A stretch of 64,000 bases of DNA, taken from Limnoglobus roseus (GTDB lineage Bacteria > Planctomycetota > Planctomycetia > Gemmatales > Gemmataceae). Positions within the stretch are counted from its first letter, which is position 1, and each line of letters begins with the position of its first letter. This document shows positions 1-8,401 of the stretch, piece after piece. The notes under the pieces were generated by a model. The model did not search any database and was not told the DNA's origin. It saw only the letters and a program-made list of their open reading frames with translations. A program made the position numbers and the translations under genes. The stretch is taken from NCBI RefSeq assembly GCF_008254045.1, contig NZ_CP042425.1:6572001-6636000 (forward strand). The letters run 5' to 3'.

Positions 1-2294
1 TCGGCGTGCAGCAGCGGCATCTTCATGTTCGCCCGTTGCGGCAGGTGGCACCCGAAGCAACTCGGGTTCCACGAACTGTGACAGGCGATGCAACTCATGT
101 TCGAGTTCTGGTGGGCGGCGCACTTTTCGCCGCCTTCCGGCAGGTCGCCCCAGACCATCTCGCCGTTCTCCATGCGCACGGTCTTCGCGAGGGCCGACTT
201 CTCGTTGTACCGCGGGTGGTCGCGGCTGATCGTGTCCTTCGTCTGCACGACCTCCCAGCGAACGCCCTTCTCGACGGACGAGTTCTGGAAGATGCGCTTC
301 TTGCCGCCGGGCAGTTCCTCGACCTCGAACCGCGGCTTGCCGAACGGCGTCCGCATGGCGGCGAGGTTTCGGCCGCGACCGTCGGGGTCGCTGGTGTAGC
401 TCGCCGGGCCGGACGTACGGAGGCTGGCGTAGTCCGACGCCGTACCGTGGCAGTCCACGCACAGGATTTCCGTGGCCCCGCGCACTTCCTGTTGAATGCG
501 GTTGTTGCCGTGCGCGTCCTGCACGAAGTGGCAGTCCGCACAGTGCATCCCTTTCTCCATGTGGATGTCCCGCAGGTGGACCGGCTGGCCGGCTCGCTCC
601 TTGTCGAACACTTCCTCCGCGACCTTCGACTTGATGGCCGTGTCTTGCTTCGTCTTGTGAAAGTCCTTCACCTTCGTCGCGAAGTCGGTCGCGGCCATGA
701 GTTGCTGCGGGGTCGGGTTGGCCACGACGTTGCCGAAGTGGTCGCGGAAGTTACCCACACGGTCCCGCTTGTACACGGCGTTGAACGCCCACCCGTGGCT
801 ATGGAAGTCGCCGAACTGGGCCTTCGTCATCTCCGGATTCAACTGGGCCATGTCGGCCGTGAAGTCCGGGTTGCCCATCTTGCTCTTGGCCGCGATCTCG
901 TTCGGGTTGCGCATCAACGACCGCACCAGTTGCTCGGGCGACGGGTTCAACTGCTTATCAGGGTACACCTTGTCCGACTCGCTATCCTCGTCCCACCACA
1001 TGTAGCCGATGTAGCTGTTCATGACCGTCGTGCCAGGGTGGACGTGGCAGACCATGCACTGGCTCGTCGGGATCGCGTTCGTGAACCGGTGCTCGATCGG
1101 GTGGCCCGGTTCGTTCTTGGGGATGGTCGGGTCGGTGTTGGCCGACATGCCGCGGTTGCCGTACTTGGCGTAAGGGCCAGAGTGGACCGGCGAGCGGTCG
1201 TTAGCGTAGACGACGTGGCACGACGAACAACCGCTGGAGCGGTAGTCACCGGGGTTGTCGTTCGTGCCGAGGAAGTTCAGCGTCGGGTCGAAGAGGCGCG
1301 TCTTGTTGAGGCCGATGAACACCGGGTCGGTCCGGTTGGCCGTGCCGATGCCCCGTTCGCTGAGGCGGGTCCGCGGGCGGCCGGGTTCTTCCTTCAACTC
1401 GGGAATGCCGGTGTCCGGGCGGAAGCGGCCGCCCGGTTCGAAGATGCGCAGGATGTTCCCCGGCTGGCTATTTTCGAAGCGCGGCAGCGGGTCGAGGAAC
1501 GGCAGCACGCCCTTCTTTTCCATTTCCTCTTCCGACGGCGGTGGCCACGTGATCATCCGCACCGGCGCACCGTTCATCGAGTACGCTTCGCCGTAGCGGG
1601 CCTTCTTGAAGGGCACCGCCCCGTTGTTGTAAAGTGCGGCTCCCCAGAGCATGCACCCGGTCGTCATGATCTGCTTCCGGTTGACCTGCACTTCCTTCGG
1701 GTGACAGCCGGACGTACCGCAACTGATGTGCGCGATGCGGAAGTCGCCGGGGTTCACGAAGCGGATGTACTCCGGGGACTCGTGGTTGAGCAGCGTGTAC
1801 GACCGCACCGGGTTGGCCGACGACGCCCAGAACTGCGGGAACCGCGAGAGCGGGTGAGCCTTCTCCTTCGTGGTCGCGCAGGCATCGCCGCCGTGACAGT
1901 CGGTACAGCCGAGGCGAACCGTGTCCTTGTAGTGCGGGTCGTGGGCCGTCTGGTGACAGACGATGCACCCGCCGCTCTTGGCGGACTTCTGCTCCTCGGT
2001 TTGTTCCAGTAACTTCACGCCGTCCAACTCGGGCGGCATCGGGTACGGGTCGGCCGGGTCGGTCGAGTAGTTCGGTTCGCGGGTGTCCTTGGTCCCGTCG
2101 CCGTGCGGCAGCAACCGCTCGCGGGCGGCCTTCTTCTCGGCGAGGTCCTGCTGCTTCTTGGCGTAGTCGGCCGTCCTTTTTTGGACATCGTCCACTCGCG
2201 GGTCGACCGCGTAACTGACGACGGCGAACGCGACATAAACGAGCACGACGTACTTGATCAGTCGACGAAACGAGAACGAGTTGGCGGCGTCCAT
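1..2294 (-). CDS. Multihaem c-type cytochrome, membrane-anchored (3' end outside window)
   Basis: The minus-strand frame is open from the ATG at 2294 to the left edge (764 codons, no stop seen). Residues about 10-30 form one hydrophobic segment near the N-terminus (signal anchor), so the rest should lie in the periplasm. I count eight CXXCH haem-binding motifs (for example CIVCH, CTDCH, CSSCH, CMVCH, CADCH, CVDCH, CIACH, CFGCH) plus one CX4CH-type site (CGTSGCH). It is therefore an electron-transfer protein with many covalent haems. No catalytic partner is visible in the window. Large multihaem cytochromes are common in planctomycetes. The exact redox partner is unknown, and further haem sites may lie beyond the edge. 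The large plus-strand frame over this region is its antisense shadow. Confidence 0.88.
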   Translation of the reverse strand, partial: MDAANSFSFRRLIKYVVLVYVAFAVVSYAVDPRVDDVQKRTADYAKKQQDLAEKKAARERLLPHGDGTKDTREPNYSTDPADPYPMPPELDGVKLLEQTEEQKSAKSGGCIVCHQTAHDPHYKDTVRLGCTDCHGGDACATTKEKAHPLSRFPQFWASSANPVRSYTLLNHESPEYIRFVNPGDFRIAHISCGTSGCHPKEVQVNRKQIMTTGCMLWGAALYNNGAVPFKKARYGEAYSMNGAPVRMITWPPPSEEEMEKKGVLPFLDPLPRFENSQPGNILRIFEPGGRFRPDTGIPELKEEPGRPRTRLSERGIGTANRTDPVFIGLNKTRLFDPTLNFLGTNDNPGDYRSSGCSSCHVVYANDRSPVHSGPYAKYGNRGMSANTDPTIPKNEPGHPIEHRFTNAIPTSQCMVCHVHPGTTVMNSYIGYMWWDEDSESDKVYPDKQLNPSPEQLVRSLMRNPNEIAAKSKMGNPDFTADMAQLNPEMTKAQFGDFHSHGWAFNAVYKRDRVGNFRDHFGNVVANPTPQQLMAATDFATKVKDFHKTKQDTAIKSKVAEEVFDKERAGQPVHLRDIHMEKGMHCADCHFVQDAHGNNRIQQEVRGATEILCVDCHGTASDYASLRTSGPASYTSDPDGRGRNLAAMRTPFGKPRFEVEELPGGKKRIFQNSSVEKGVRWEVVQTKDTISRDHPRYNEKSALAKTVRMENGEMVWGDLPEGGEKCAAHQNSNMSCIACHSSWNPSCFGCHLPQRANMKMPLLHA

Positions 2295-2550
2295 GTGCCC
2301 TCTCCGCGAGCAGACCGTGTCCGTACCTTCACCTGGAAGGCTGTCACATACCATCGTCAGATGTGGTGTCAACAGATAAGCGCGGTTTTGAGAGATGTGC
2401 CGGTTAACCAAAAACGTCGGATCGGGAAGCCTGGACAATCTGGGGCAAATAGACGACCCGCCAGGGAAGATTTCGGCGATTCTCTTCACCCGATCCCGCC
2501 CCTGCCATATACTCTGCAATCACCCACCTACCCTCTCGAAGATTCCACTC

Positions 2551-3543
2551 ATGGCACGACTGCTCACCCTCCTCGCGGTGCTTATTTCATCCCCTTTGGC
2601 CCGTGCGGCCGATCCGTGGATCGTTCTTCCGGGGCACGAGGGACCGGGCGGGGGTAAGCACATTGTCTTTGTGAGTGGCGACGAGGAATACCGTTCCGAA
2701 GAGGCACTGCCGCAACTCGCGAAGATTCTCAGCAAGCACCACGGCTTCACGTGTACCGTCCTCTTCGCGATCGACAAGAAAGACGGCGAGACGATCAACC
2801 CCGGGCAAGTGGACAACATCCCCGGTCTTAACGCGCTGGCCACGGCCGACCTGATGGTGATCTTCACCCGGTTCCGCAATCTGCCGGACGATCAGATGAA
2901 GCACGTCGTTGATTACATCCACACCGGCAAGCCGGTGGTCGGCCTGCGAACGGCCACCCACGGCTTCAATTTGAAGAACAGCAAGTTTCAGGAATATCAC
3001 TGGTCGAACAAGGACGGCGGCTTCGGCCGGACGATCCTCGGCGAAACCTGGGTGGCACACCACGGTTCCCACGGCAAGGAAGGCACGCGCGGCCGGTTCG
3101 TGAAGGGGCAAGAAACCCATCCGATCCTGAAGGGCATCAAGGACGGCGAAATCTTCGGGCCGACCGACGTGTACACCGTCAAACTCCCGCTCCCCGGCGA
3201 CAGCCAACCGCTCGTGATGGGCGAAGTCACGGAGACGCTTAAGCCCGATTCGAAGGCGGTGGTCGGCAAAAAGAACGACCCGATGATGCCGGTGGCGTGG
3301 ACGAAATCCTACAAGAGTGGCGACAAGACCGGCCGCGTTTTCACGACCACGATGGGCTCGTCGCAGGATTTGGAATTCGAAGCGACCCGCCGCATGATCG
3401 CGAACGCCTGCTTCTGGGCGGCCGGGTTGGAGTCGGCGATCCCCGAGAAAACCAAAGTCGACATCGTCGGCGAGTTCAAGCCGCTGCCGTTCAAAGCCGG
3501 TGGTCACAAGCCCGGTGTGAAGCCTGCGGACCTGCTGAAGTAA
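2551..3543 (+). CDS. ThuA domain-containing exported protein
   Basis: A 330-residue protein with a signal peptide ending near the ALARA-type cleavage region (residues 1-19). The mature part begins with a conserved IVFVSGDEEYRSEEALPQ-like stretch and continues as a class I glutamine-amidotransferase-like ThuA fold (trehalose utilisation family), including the H-T-G-K-P-V-V-G-L-R-T strand-turn region. ThuA proteins are abundant in planctomycetes, where they are exported and thought to act on sugars or bind ligands; the reaction is not established. The frame extends 5' to 2395, but the ATG at 2551 directly precedes the signal peptide and is preferred. It lies 21 bases upstream of the serine hydrolase gene and is probably co-transcribed with it. 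Confidence 0.85.
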   Translation: MARLLTLLAVLISSPLARAADPWIVLPGHEGPGGGKHIVFVSGDEEYRSEEALPQLAKILSKHHGFTCTVLFAIDKKDGETINPGQVDNIPGLNALATADLMVIFTRFRNLPDDQMKHVVDYIHTGKPVVGLRTATHGFNLKNSKFQEYHWSNKDGGFGRTILGETWVAHHGSHGKEGTRGRFVKGQETHPILKGIKDGEIFGPTDVYTVKLPLPGDSQPLVMGEVTETLKPDSKAVVGKKNDPMMPVAWTKSYKSGDKTGRVFTTTMGSSQDLEFEATRRMIANACFWAAGLESAIPEKTKVDIVGEFKPLPFKAGGHKPGVKPADLLK

Positions 3544-3564
3544 CCCTCCCACCCGAGAACAGTC

Positions 3565-4749
3565 ATGCGATACCCCTTCTCCGTCGCGCTCTTCTTGGCG
3601 TGCCTCGTGCCGGCGTTCGGACAGACGCCGGCACCGCCGCAAATTCCGGCGGTCACGACCCGGATGCAAGAGTTCGTCACGTCCCACGACCTGTCCGGGG
3701 CGGTCACGCTCGTCGGGCGGAGTAGTGGGATCATCCATCTCGGAGCGGTCGGCGAAGCCGACATTGCATCTAACAAGGCGATGACCACAGACACGCTGTT
3801 CCGGATCGCGTCGATGACCAAGCCGATCACGGCGATGGGCATCATGATCCTCGCCGACGAGGGGAAGTTGTCGCCGGACGATGCGGTCGAGAAGCACCTG
3901 CCGGACTTCAAGGGGCAGATGCTGAAGGTGGGACAAGAGCTAAAGGCACCAGCCCGGCCGATCACCCTCCGCGACCTGCTGACGCACACGTCCGGTCTGC
4001 CGAACTATCCGCCCGTCGCGGCCGACGTGTACACGAAGCGGAACAAGACACTCGCCCAAACGACGGCGCTCATCGCCAAACAACCGCTCACGTTCGAGCC
4101 GGGGACGAAGTGGTCGTACTGCAACCCCGGCATCGACACCCTCGGCCGCATCATCGAAGTCGTGTCCGGCGAGCCGTACCACACCTTCCTGCAAAAGCGA
4201 GTCTTCGACCCGCTGGAAATGAAGAGCACGACCTTCTACCCGACGACGGATCAAGTCGGGCACTCGGCCACGGTCTACGCCAAGAAGGACGGCCAACTCG
4301 TGCCGGCGTCCAACCTGATCCTCGATTTCGCGAAGGACGCCAAACATCCAGTCCCGGCCGGCGGGTTGTACTCGTGCGCGGGCGACCTGGCGACGTTCAG
4401 CCAGGCGATGCTCGGTCGCGGGGCGAAAGGCACCGTGCGGATCGTTAGCGAGAAGAACTTCGCGGAGATGACCAAGACGCAGACCGGCGACATCAAGACC
4501 GGCTTCGTCGATGGCATGAGTTTCGGCTACGGGTTCGCGGTCGTGAAGGAATCGAAGGGTGTGACCGCGATGCTCTCCGCCGGCACGTTCGGCCACGGCG
4601 GTGCGTTCGGCACGCAATACTGGATCGACCCGAAGCAAGACCTGTTCGTGATCCTGCTCATCGCCCGCAGTGACCTCGGCAACGGCGATGCGTCGCCGAT
4701 CCGCCAAGAGTTCCAGCGCCTCGCCGTCGAAGCCCTCCCGCGAAAGTAA
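3565..4749 (+). CDS. Exported serine hydrolase, class C beta-lactamase / esterase EstB family
   Basis: 394 residues with an N-terminal signal peptide (cleavage near residue 19, AFG-Q). All three active-site motifs of the beta-lactamase/transpeptidase-like fold are visible: S-M-T-K (residues 83-86, nucleophile and general base), Y-C-N (185-187) and H-G-G late in the protein (F-G-H-G-G-A-F-G). HGG instead of KTG is usual for the esterase-like branch of family VIII, so hydrolysis of an ester or peptide is more likely than antibiotic resistance. It sits between the ThuA gene and a broken oxidoreductase gene on the same strand. The substrate cannot be told from sequence. Confidence 0.88.
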   Translation: MRYPFSVALFLACLVPAFGQTPAPPQIPAVTTRMQEFVTSHDLSGAVTLVGRSSGIIHLGAVGEADIASNKAMTTDTLFRIASMTKPITAMGIMILADEGKLSPDDAVEKHLPDFKGQMLKVGQELKAPARPITLRDLLTHTSGLPNYPPVAADVYTKRNKTLAQTTALIAKQPLTFEPGTKWSYCNPGIDTLGRIIEVVSGEPYHTFLQKRVFDPLEMKSTTFYPTTDQVGHSATVYAKKDGQLVPASNLILDFAKDAKHPVPAGGLYSCAGDLATFSQAMLGRGAKGTVRIVSEKNFAEMTKTQTGDIKTGFVDGMSFGYGFAVVKESKGVTAMLSAGTFGHGGAFGTQYWIDPKQDLFVILLIARSDLGNGDASPIRQEFQRLAVEALPRK

Positions 4750-4767
4750 CCACCCTCGGAGCCTGGC

Positions 4768-5365
4768 ATGTCCTCTCCCCTGCCCTCGCGCCGCAGTTTC
4801 CTCCAAACGTCGGCCGGCGTTCTCGCGGTGGCCGGGTCTTCCGCCACCGCGTTCGCCGCGAACGAAACCATCAACGTCGGCATCGTCGGCACCGGCGGCC
4901 GTGCACGACACTTGATGAAGTCGCTGGTGAACATGCCGAACGTCCGCATCGTGCTGCTGTGCGACGTGTGGGACAAGGCACTCGAAGAAGCGAAGAAGAT
5001 GGCCCTGCCCGAACCAAATCCAGATGCACTTCGAAGGCACGTTCAGCAACGCCCGGTCGGCGGCCCGCATCGAGTTCCTCGGCACCGAGGCGACAATCTA
5101 CCTCGACCGCGGCCGATTGGAACTGATACCCGAGAAGAACAAGAAAGTCGAACCCCTGCAAGAAATCCTCGGCAGCGGGCCACCGGGGGCAGACTTCTAT
5201 GACAAGCCAGACGGCGAGCTATTGCACCTGCAAAACTGGCTCGACTGCATCAAGACGCGAAAGACTCCCACCGCACCGGCCGAAGCCGGCGTGTCCGGGG
5301 CGTCGGCGGCCCACCTCGCCAACCAAGCCCTGCGCACCGGCCAGACGGCCGAGTGGAAGGGTTAA
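4768..5365 (+). pseudogene. Gfo/Idh/MocA-family oxidoreductase, internal deletion with frameshift
   Basis: The 5' piece (from 4768) encodes a Tat-like leader (S-R-R-S-F-L-Q-T) and the start of a Rossmann fold, with V-G-I-V-G-T-G-G-R as the dinucleotide loop. After about residue 82 it runs into meaningless sequence. The 3' piece is in another frame (reading through 5024 to the stop at 5365) and matches the C-terminal part of the same family (H-F-E-G-T-F-S-N-A-R ... L-H-L-Q-N-W-L-D-C-I-K). Intact members have about 400-450 residues; only about 85 plus 115 remain, so some 200 or more residues have been lost. The junction is near 5005-5013. It starts 18 bases after the serine hydrolase. Confidence 0.82.
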
Positions 5366-5541
5366 GTTCGATTTCGTTCCCGCGCCAGGGTCTGACCGCT
5401 TTCGCGTTCAGACTGGCGACTCGGGTTTGGAAAGAAAAGCACGCAGATCGATGCCGAATCGGGTAGACAGAGTAGCACCACGGCGATCACACGAGCATCC
5501 TCAGGATCGCTCGCTTCAGGAAAGAAAGAACGAGGAGTTTC

Positions 5542-6648
5542 ATGTTCAAGTTGCGGATGGCCCTTTTGATGACAGCACTCGCGTGTCCCAGTTTGTCGGC
5601 AGCGCCGCCGGTGCGCAAGTTCGACGACTCCGGCGCCCCGCCGTTCAAGGTCCTGAAAGCCGGGGAGAACCCTCCACTCGACGCGGACGACAATTTCGTC
5701 ATCGGGCCAGAGTACGTGCCCGCCCCGGAACGCAAGGCCGTCAACGGGGTTCCGCAAGGGAAGGTGCAGCAGTTCGTCATCGACTCGAAGGAGACCAAAC
5801 TCCTGAACCCCGGCATCGCCCGTAAAGAGTTCGGAAAGGTAGACCCGAGCAACCCGAAGACGTTGATCGTCGAGACGCACGCCATCGACTACAAGCGCGG
5901 GGTCACGGTCTACATTCCCGCGCAATACAAACCGGGCACCGAAGCGCCGTTCCTGGTGGTCCACGACGGCCCCGGTCCCAACAAGAATGCCAACTTGGGC
6001 ATGAAGACCATCCTCGACAACCTGATCGCCCAGAAGCGGATTCCCCCCATCGTCGTCATTGCAATCGCCAACGGGGGCGGTGACGCCCAGGGGCACCAGC
6101 GCGGCAAAGAATACGACAACATGAACGGCGACTACGCCGAGTACATCGAAACCGAAGTGTTACCTCGCGTGGAGAAGAACTTCGCGGTGAAACTGACGAA
6201 AGACCCCGACGGTCGCGCGGCGATGGGCAACAGTTCCGGCGGTTCGGCCGCGCTCATCATGGCCTGGTTCCGCAACGATCTTTACCACCGCGTTCTGACC
6301 ACGTCGGGCACGTTCGTGAACCAAGCGTGGCCGTTCGATCCGAAGTACCCCGACGGGGCTTGGGGGTTCCACGAAACGCTCATCCCCAACAGCCCCAAGA
6401 AGCCCATCCGACTGTTCATCTCCGTTGGCGATTCGGACCTGCTCAACCCCAACGTGATGCGGGACGGCATGCACGACTGGGTGGAAGCCAATCACCGCAC
6501 GGCCAAGGTGCTGAAGGCCAAGGGCTATGAGTATCAATACCTGTTCTGCCGTGGGGCCGGCCACGGCGTCGGTAACGCCCAGGCGCAGTTCCTTCCGCAC
6601 GCCCTCGAATGGGTGTGGAAGGGGTATGCTCCGAAGGCGGACAAGTAA
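5542..6648 (+). CDS. Exported alpha/beta-hydrolase, Esterase D / enterobactin-esterase (Fes) type
   Basis: 368 residues. Residues 1-20 form a signal peptide. The core is a putative-esterase fold (PF00756 type): a nucleophile elbow G-N-S-S-G-G at 229-234 (Ser231) and a late G-A-G-H-G motif giving the catalytic His. The V-V-H-D-G-P-G-P strand at about 139-146 fits the oxyanion region. The N-terminal 110 residues resemble an added beta-rich domain, as in planctomycete gluconolactonase/esterase relatives. The likely job is hydrolysis of carbohydrate or siderophore esters outside the cytoplasm. A 175-bp gap separates it from the pseudogene upstream, so it probably has its own promoter. Confidence 0.85.
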   Translation: MFKLRMALLMTALACPSLSAAPPVRKFDDSGAPPFKVLKAGENPPLDADDNFVIGPEYVPAPERKAVNGVPQGKVQQFVIDSKETKLLNPGIARKEFGKVDPSNPKTLIVETHAIDYKRGVTVYIPAQYKPGTEAPFLVVHDGPGPNKNANLGMKTILDNLIAQKRIPPIVVIAIANGGGDAQGHQRGKEYDNMNGDYAEYIETEVLPRVEKNFAVKLTKDPDGRAAMGNSSGGSAALIMAWFRNDLYHRVLTTSGTFVNQAWPFDPKYPDGAWGFHETLIPNSPKKPIRLFISVGDSDLLNPNVMRDGMHDWVEANHRTAKVLKAKGYEYQYLFCRGAGHGVGNAQAQFLPHALEWVWKGYAPKADK

Positions 6649-6655
6649 TCGCCCC

Positions 6656-6883
6656 TCATCGGCCACCGGCCTTCACGAGGAGCACGTCCTCCCGATGGCG
6701 GATCAACCGCACGTCGTCTTCCGTGCGGTTCAGGGCGACCATCTCATCGAGCACCGCCTCCTCCCGTTCTTTCTCCCGGATGACATCGCACAACCGGGCG
6801 TACTCCCGTCCCTCGGAGATGAGGCAGATTCCAACACCAGCGACCAGACCCAGAGTCGTTAGGCGAATGAGGCGGCGTTTCAT
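6656..6883 (-). CDS. Small hypothetical protein with N-terminal membrane segment
   Basis: 75 residues from the ATG at 6883. A basic start (M-K-R-R-L-I-R-L) and one hydrophobic helix (residues 7-23) are followed by a charged, helical tail. The frame is open further upstream to 7072, but the upstream residues have no protein-like pattern. It ends 7 bases from the convergent esterase gene. No family recognised; a membrane-anchored peptide is all that can be said. Confidence 0.5.
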   Translation of the reverse strand: MKRRLIRLTTLGLVAGVGICLISEGREYARLCDVIREKEREEAVLDEMVALNRTEDDVRLIRHREDVLLVKAGGR

Positions 6884-7136
6884 GGAGCAAACTCGGTTTT
6901 CGGTCGGGAACGTCCTCGGTTCTATTCGCCCCGCGGAATGTTCTCTAGCCGAAAATCGAGTCCCCCATAGGAGAATTTGAAAATCGTTTGACGGGTGTTT
7001 GATTTCGACGCAGCAGGATTGTCCAAGCCGGCCGATCCTGCAACACTTTGCCCGTGCCGACGAGTTACGCATCGGCCCAGCGGCCTACCTACGCGCCAGA
7101 GTGCCCGCAACGATTTTTCCGCCTGGAGGGTTTGCC

Positions 7137-8258
7137 TCACACCAGGGCCAACCGCCGACCTTGCTTCCAATCGCGTTCGGCCGGAGCGGTTCGCACGACT
7201 TCGTGGTACAAAGTGTCCCGCTCCACCGGCGTGCGGCCCGCTTCCTCGATCAGCCGCCGCAGTTGTGCGACGGTCATTGCCTGCGGCGAGTCACTGCCTG
7301 CGGCGTGGTAAATTGTCTCGTGGACGACCGTGCCATCGATGTCGTCGGCTCCGTAACTCTGGGCCACCTGCGCGATGTTGATGGTGAGCATCTGCCAGTA
7401 GGCCTTGATGTGCGGAAAGTTGTCGAGCATCAGACGGGCGATGGCCATTTGGCGAAGGTTCATCAGGCCACTCGGCTTCGGCAGGTTCGCCCCGAGGGTG
7501 TTGTTCTCCGGGTGAAACGCGAGCGGGATGAACGTCTGAAAGCCGCCCGTCTGGTCTTGCAGTTCTCGCAGCTTGAGCATGTGGTCGATGCGGTGTTCCG
7601 GCTTCTCGATGTGGCCGTAGAGCATGGTCGCGTTCGACTTGCCGCCGAGTTCGTGCCACTCGCGGTGGACCCGCAACCACTGTTCGCCGTCGGCCTTGTA
7701 GTCGCAAATCTGCGACCGCACATCTTCGTGGAAGATTTCCGCCCCGCCGCCGGGCAACGAGCCGAGGCCGACACTCTTCATGTCCGCGAGGAGTTCCTTC
7801 GTCGGCCGCTTCGTGAGCCGCTCGAACCAGTCCCACTCGACGGCCGTCCACGCTTTCAGGTGCAGTTCCGGGTAGTGGTCGTGAATGTTCTTGATGATGT
7901 CGCGGTACCACTCGTAGGGCAGTTGGTGGTGCAACCCGCCAACGATGTGCAGTTCCGTCGCCCCTTGTTCGTGGGCGTCGCGGGCCCGCTGGAGGATTTG
8001 ATCGTCGGTCATCACGTATCCCTTCGGCGACTTCAAGTCGGCCCGGAAGGAGCAGAACTGACAGCGGTAGACGCAGACGTTGGTGGGGTTGAGGTGCTGG
8101 TTGACGTTGTAATAGGTGACGTTGCCGTTGAGCTTCTCACGGACGTGATTGGCGAGTTCGCCGAGCGTGTGCAAGTCGGTGTGCTGCTCAAGGAAGAGGC
8201 CGTCGTCGAAGGTTAGGCGTTCCCCGGCGTGGACTTTCTCGGCAATCGTCTCGATCAT
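7137..8258 (-). CDS. mqnE: Aminofutalosine synthase (radical SAM), menaquinone biosynthesis
   Basis: 373 residues, full length for the family. The radical-SAM cluster motif CX3CX2C is at residues 62, 66 and 69 (C-V-Y-R-C-Q-F-C). H-I-V-G-G-L-H-H and G-G-G-A-E-I-F are MqnE/MqnC/CofH-family signatures. The enzyme adds a SAM-derived adenosyl radical to the MqnA product to make aminofutalosine, in the futalosine route to menaquinone that planctomycetes use. It acts in the cytoplasm. No other mqn gene is in the window. MqnC is the main alternative, but overall layout and length favour MqnE. Confidence 0.85.
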   Translation of the reverse strand: MIETIAEKVHAGERLTFDDGLFLEQHTDLHTLGELANHVREKLNGNVTYYNVNQHLNPTNVCVYRCQFCSFRADLKSPKGYVMTDDQILQRARDAHEQGATELHIVGGLHHQLPYEWYRDIIKNIHDHYPELHLKAWTAVEWDWFERLTKRPTKELLADMKSVGLGSLPGGGAEIFHEDVRSQICDYKADGEQWLRVHREWHELGGKSNATMLYGHIEKPEHRIDHMLKLRELQDQTGGFQTFIPLAFHPENNTLGANLPKPSGLMNLRQMAIARLMLDNFPHIKAYWQMLTINIAQVAQSYGADDIDGTVVHETIYHAAGSDSPQAMTVAQLRRLIEEAGRTPVERDTLYHEVVRTAPAERDWKQGRRLALV

Positions 8259-8322
8259 GGTCGTGGTTCTCGCGGTGCGTTTCCGTCAGGATATGAACCG
8301 CGAGTCGGAACGAAATGCAACG

Positions 8323-8394
8323 GCGAGCGGCCCGGCGTAAACGGGCCGTGTCTTGAAACACACGGACACGGCCCGCTTACGCCGGGCCGCTCGC
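8323..8394. repeat. Long imperfect palindrome, REP-like
   Basis: Two 30-base arms (8323-8352 and 8365-8394) match as inverted repeats at 29 of 30 positions around a 12-base loop. The arms read GCGAGCGGCCCGGCGTAA then (A/G)CGGGCCGTGTC. It lies between the end of the Y-family polymerase gene and the start of mqnE, both on the minus strand. It could terminate the polymerase transcript, though there is no clear T-run. Its GC-rich arms with a GGCGTAAGCGGG core also look like dispersed extragenic palindromes of planctomycete genomes. Confidence 0.8.
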
Positions 8395-8401
8395 CTGAAA
8401 T

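Noticed and set aside
6..2012. 668-codon plus-strand open frame
   Set aside because: It is the antisense of the multihaem cytochrome gene; the residues are Arg/Val/Leu-rich without domains, whereas the minus strand shows regular CXXCH motifs.
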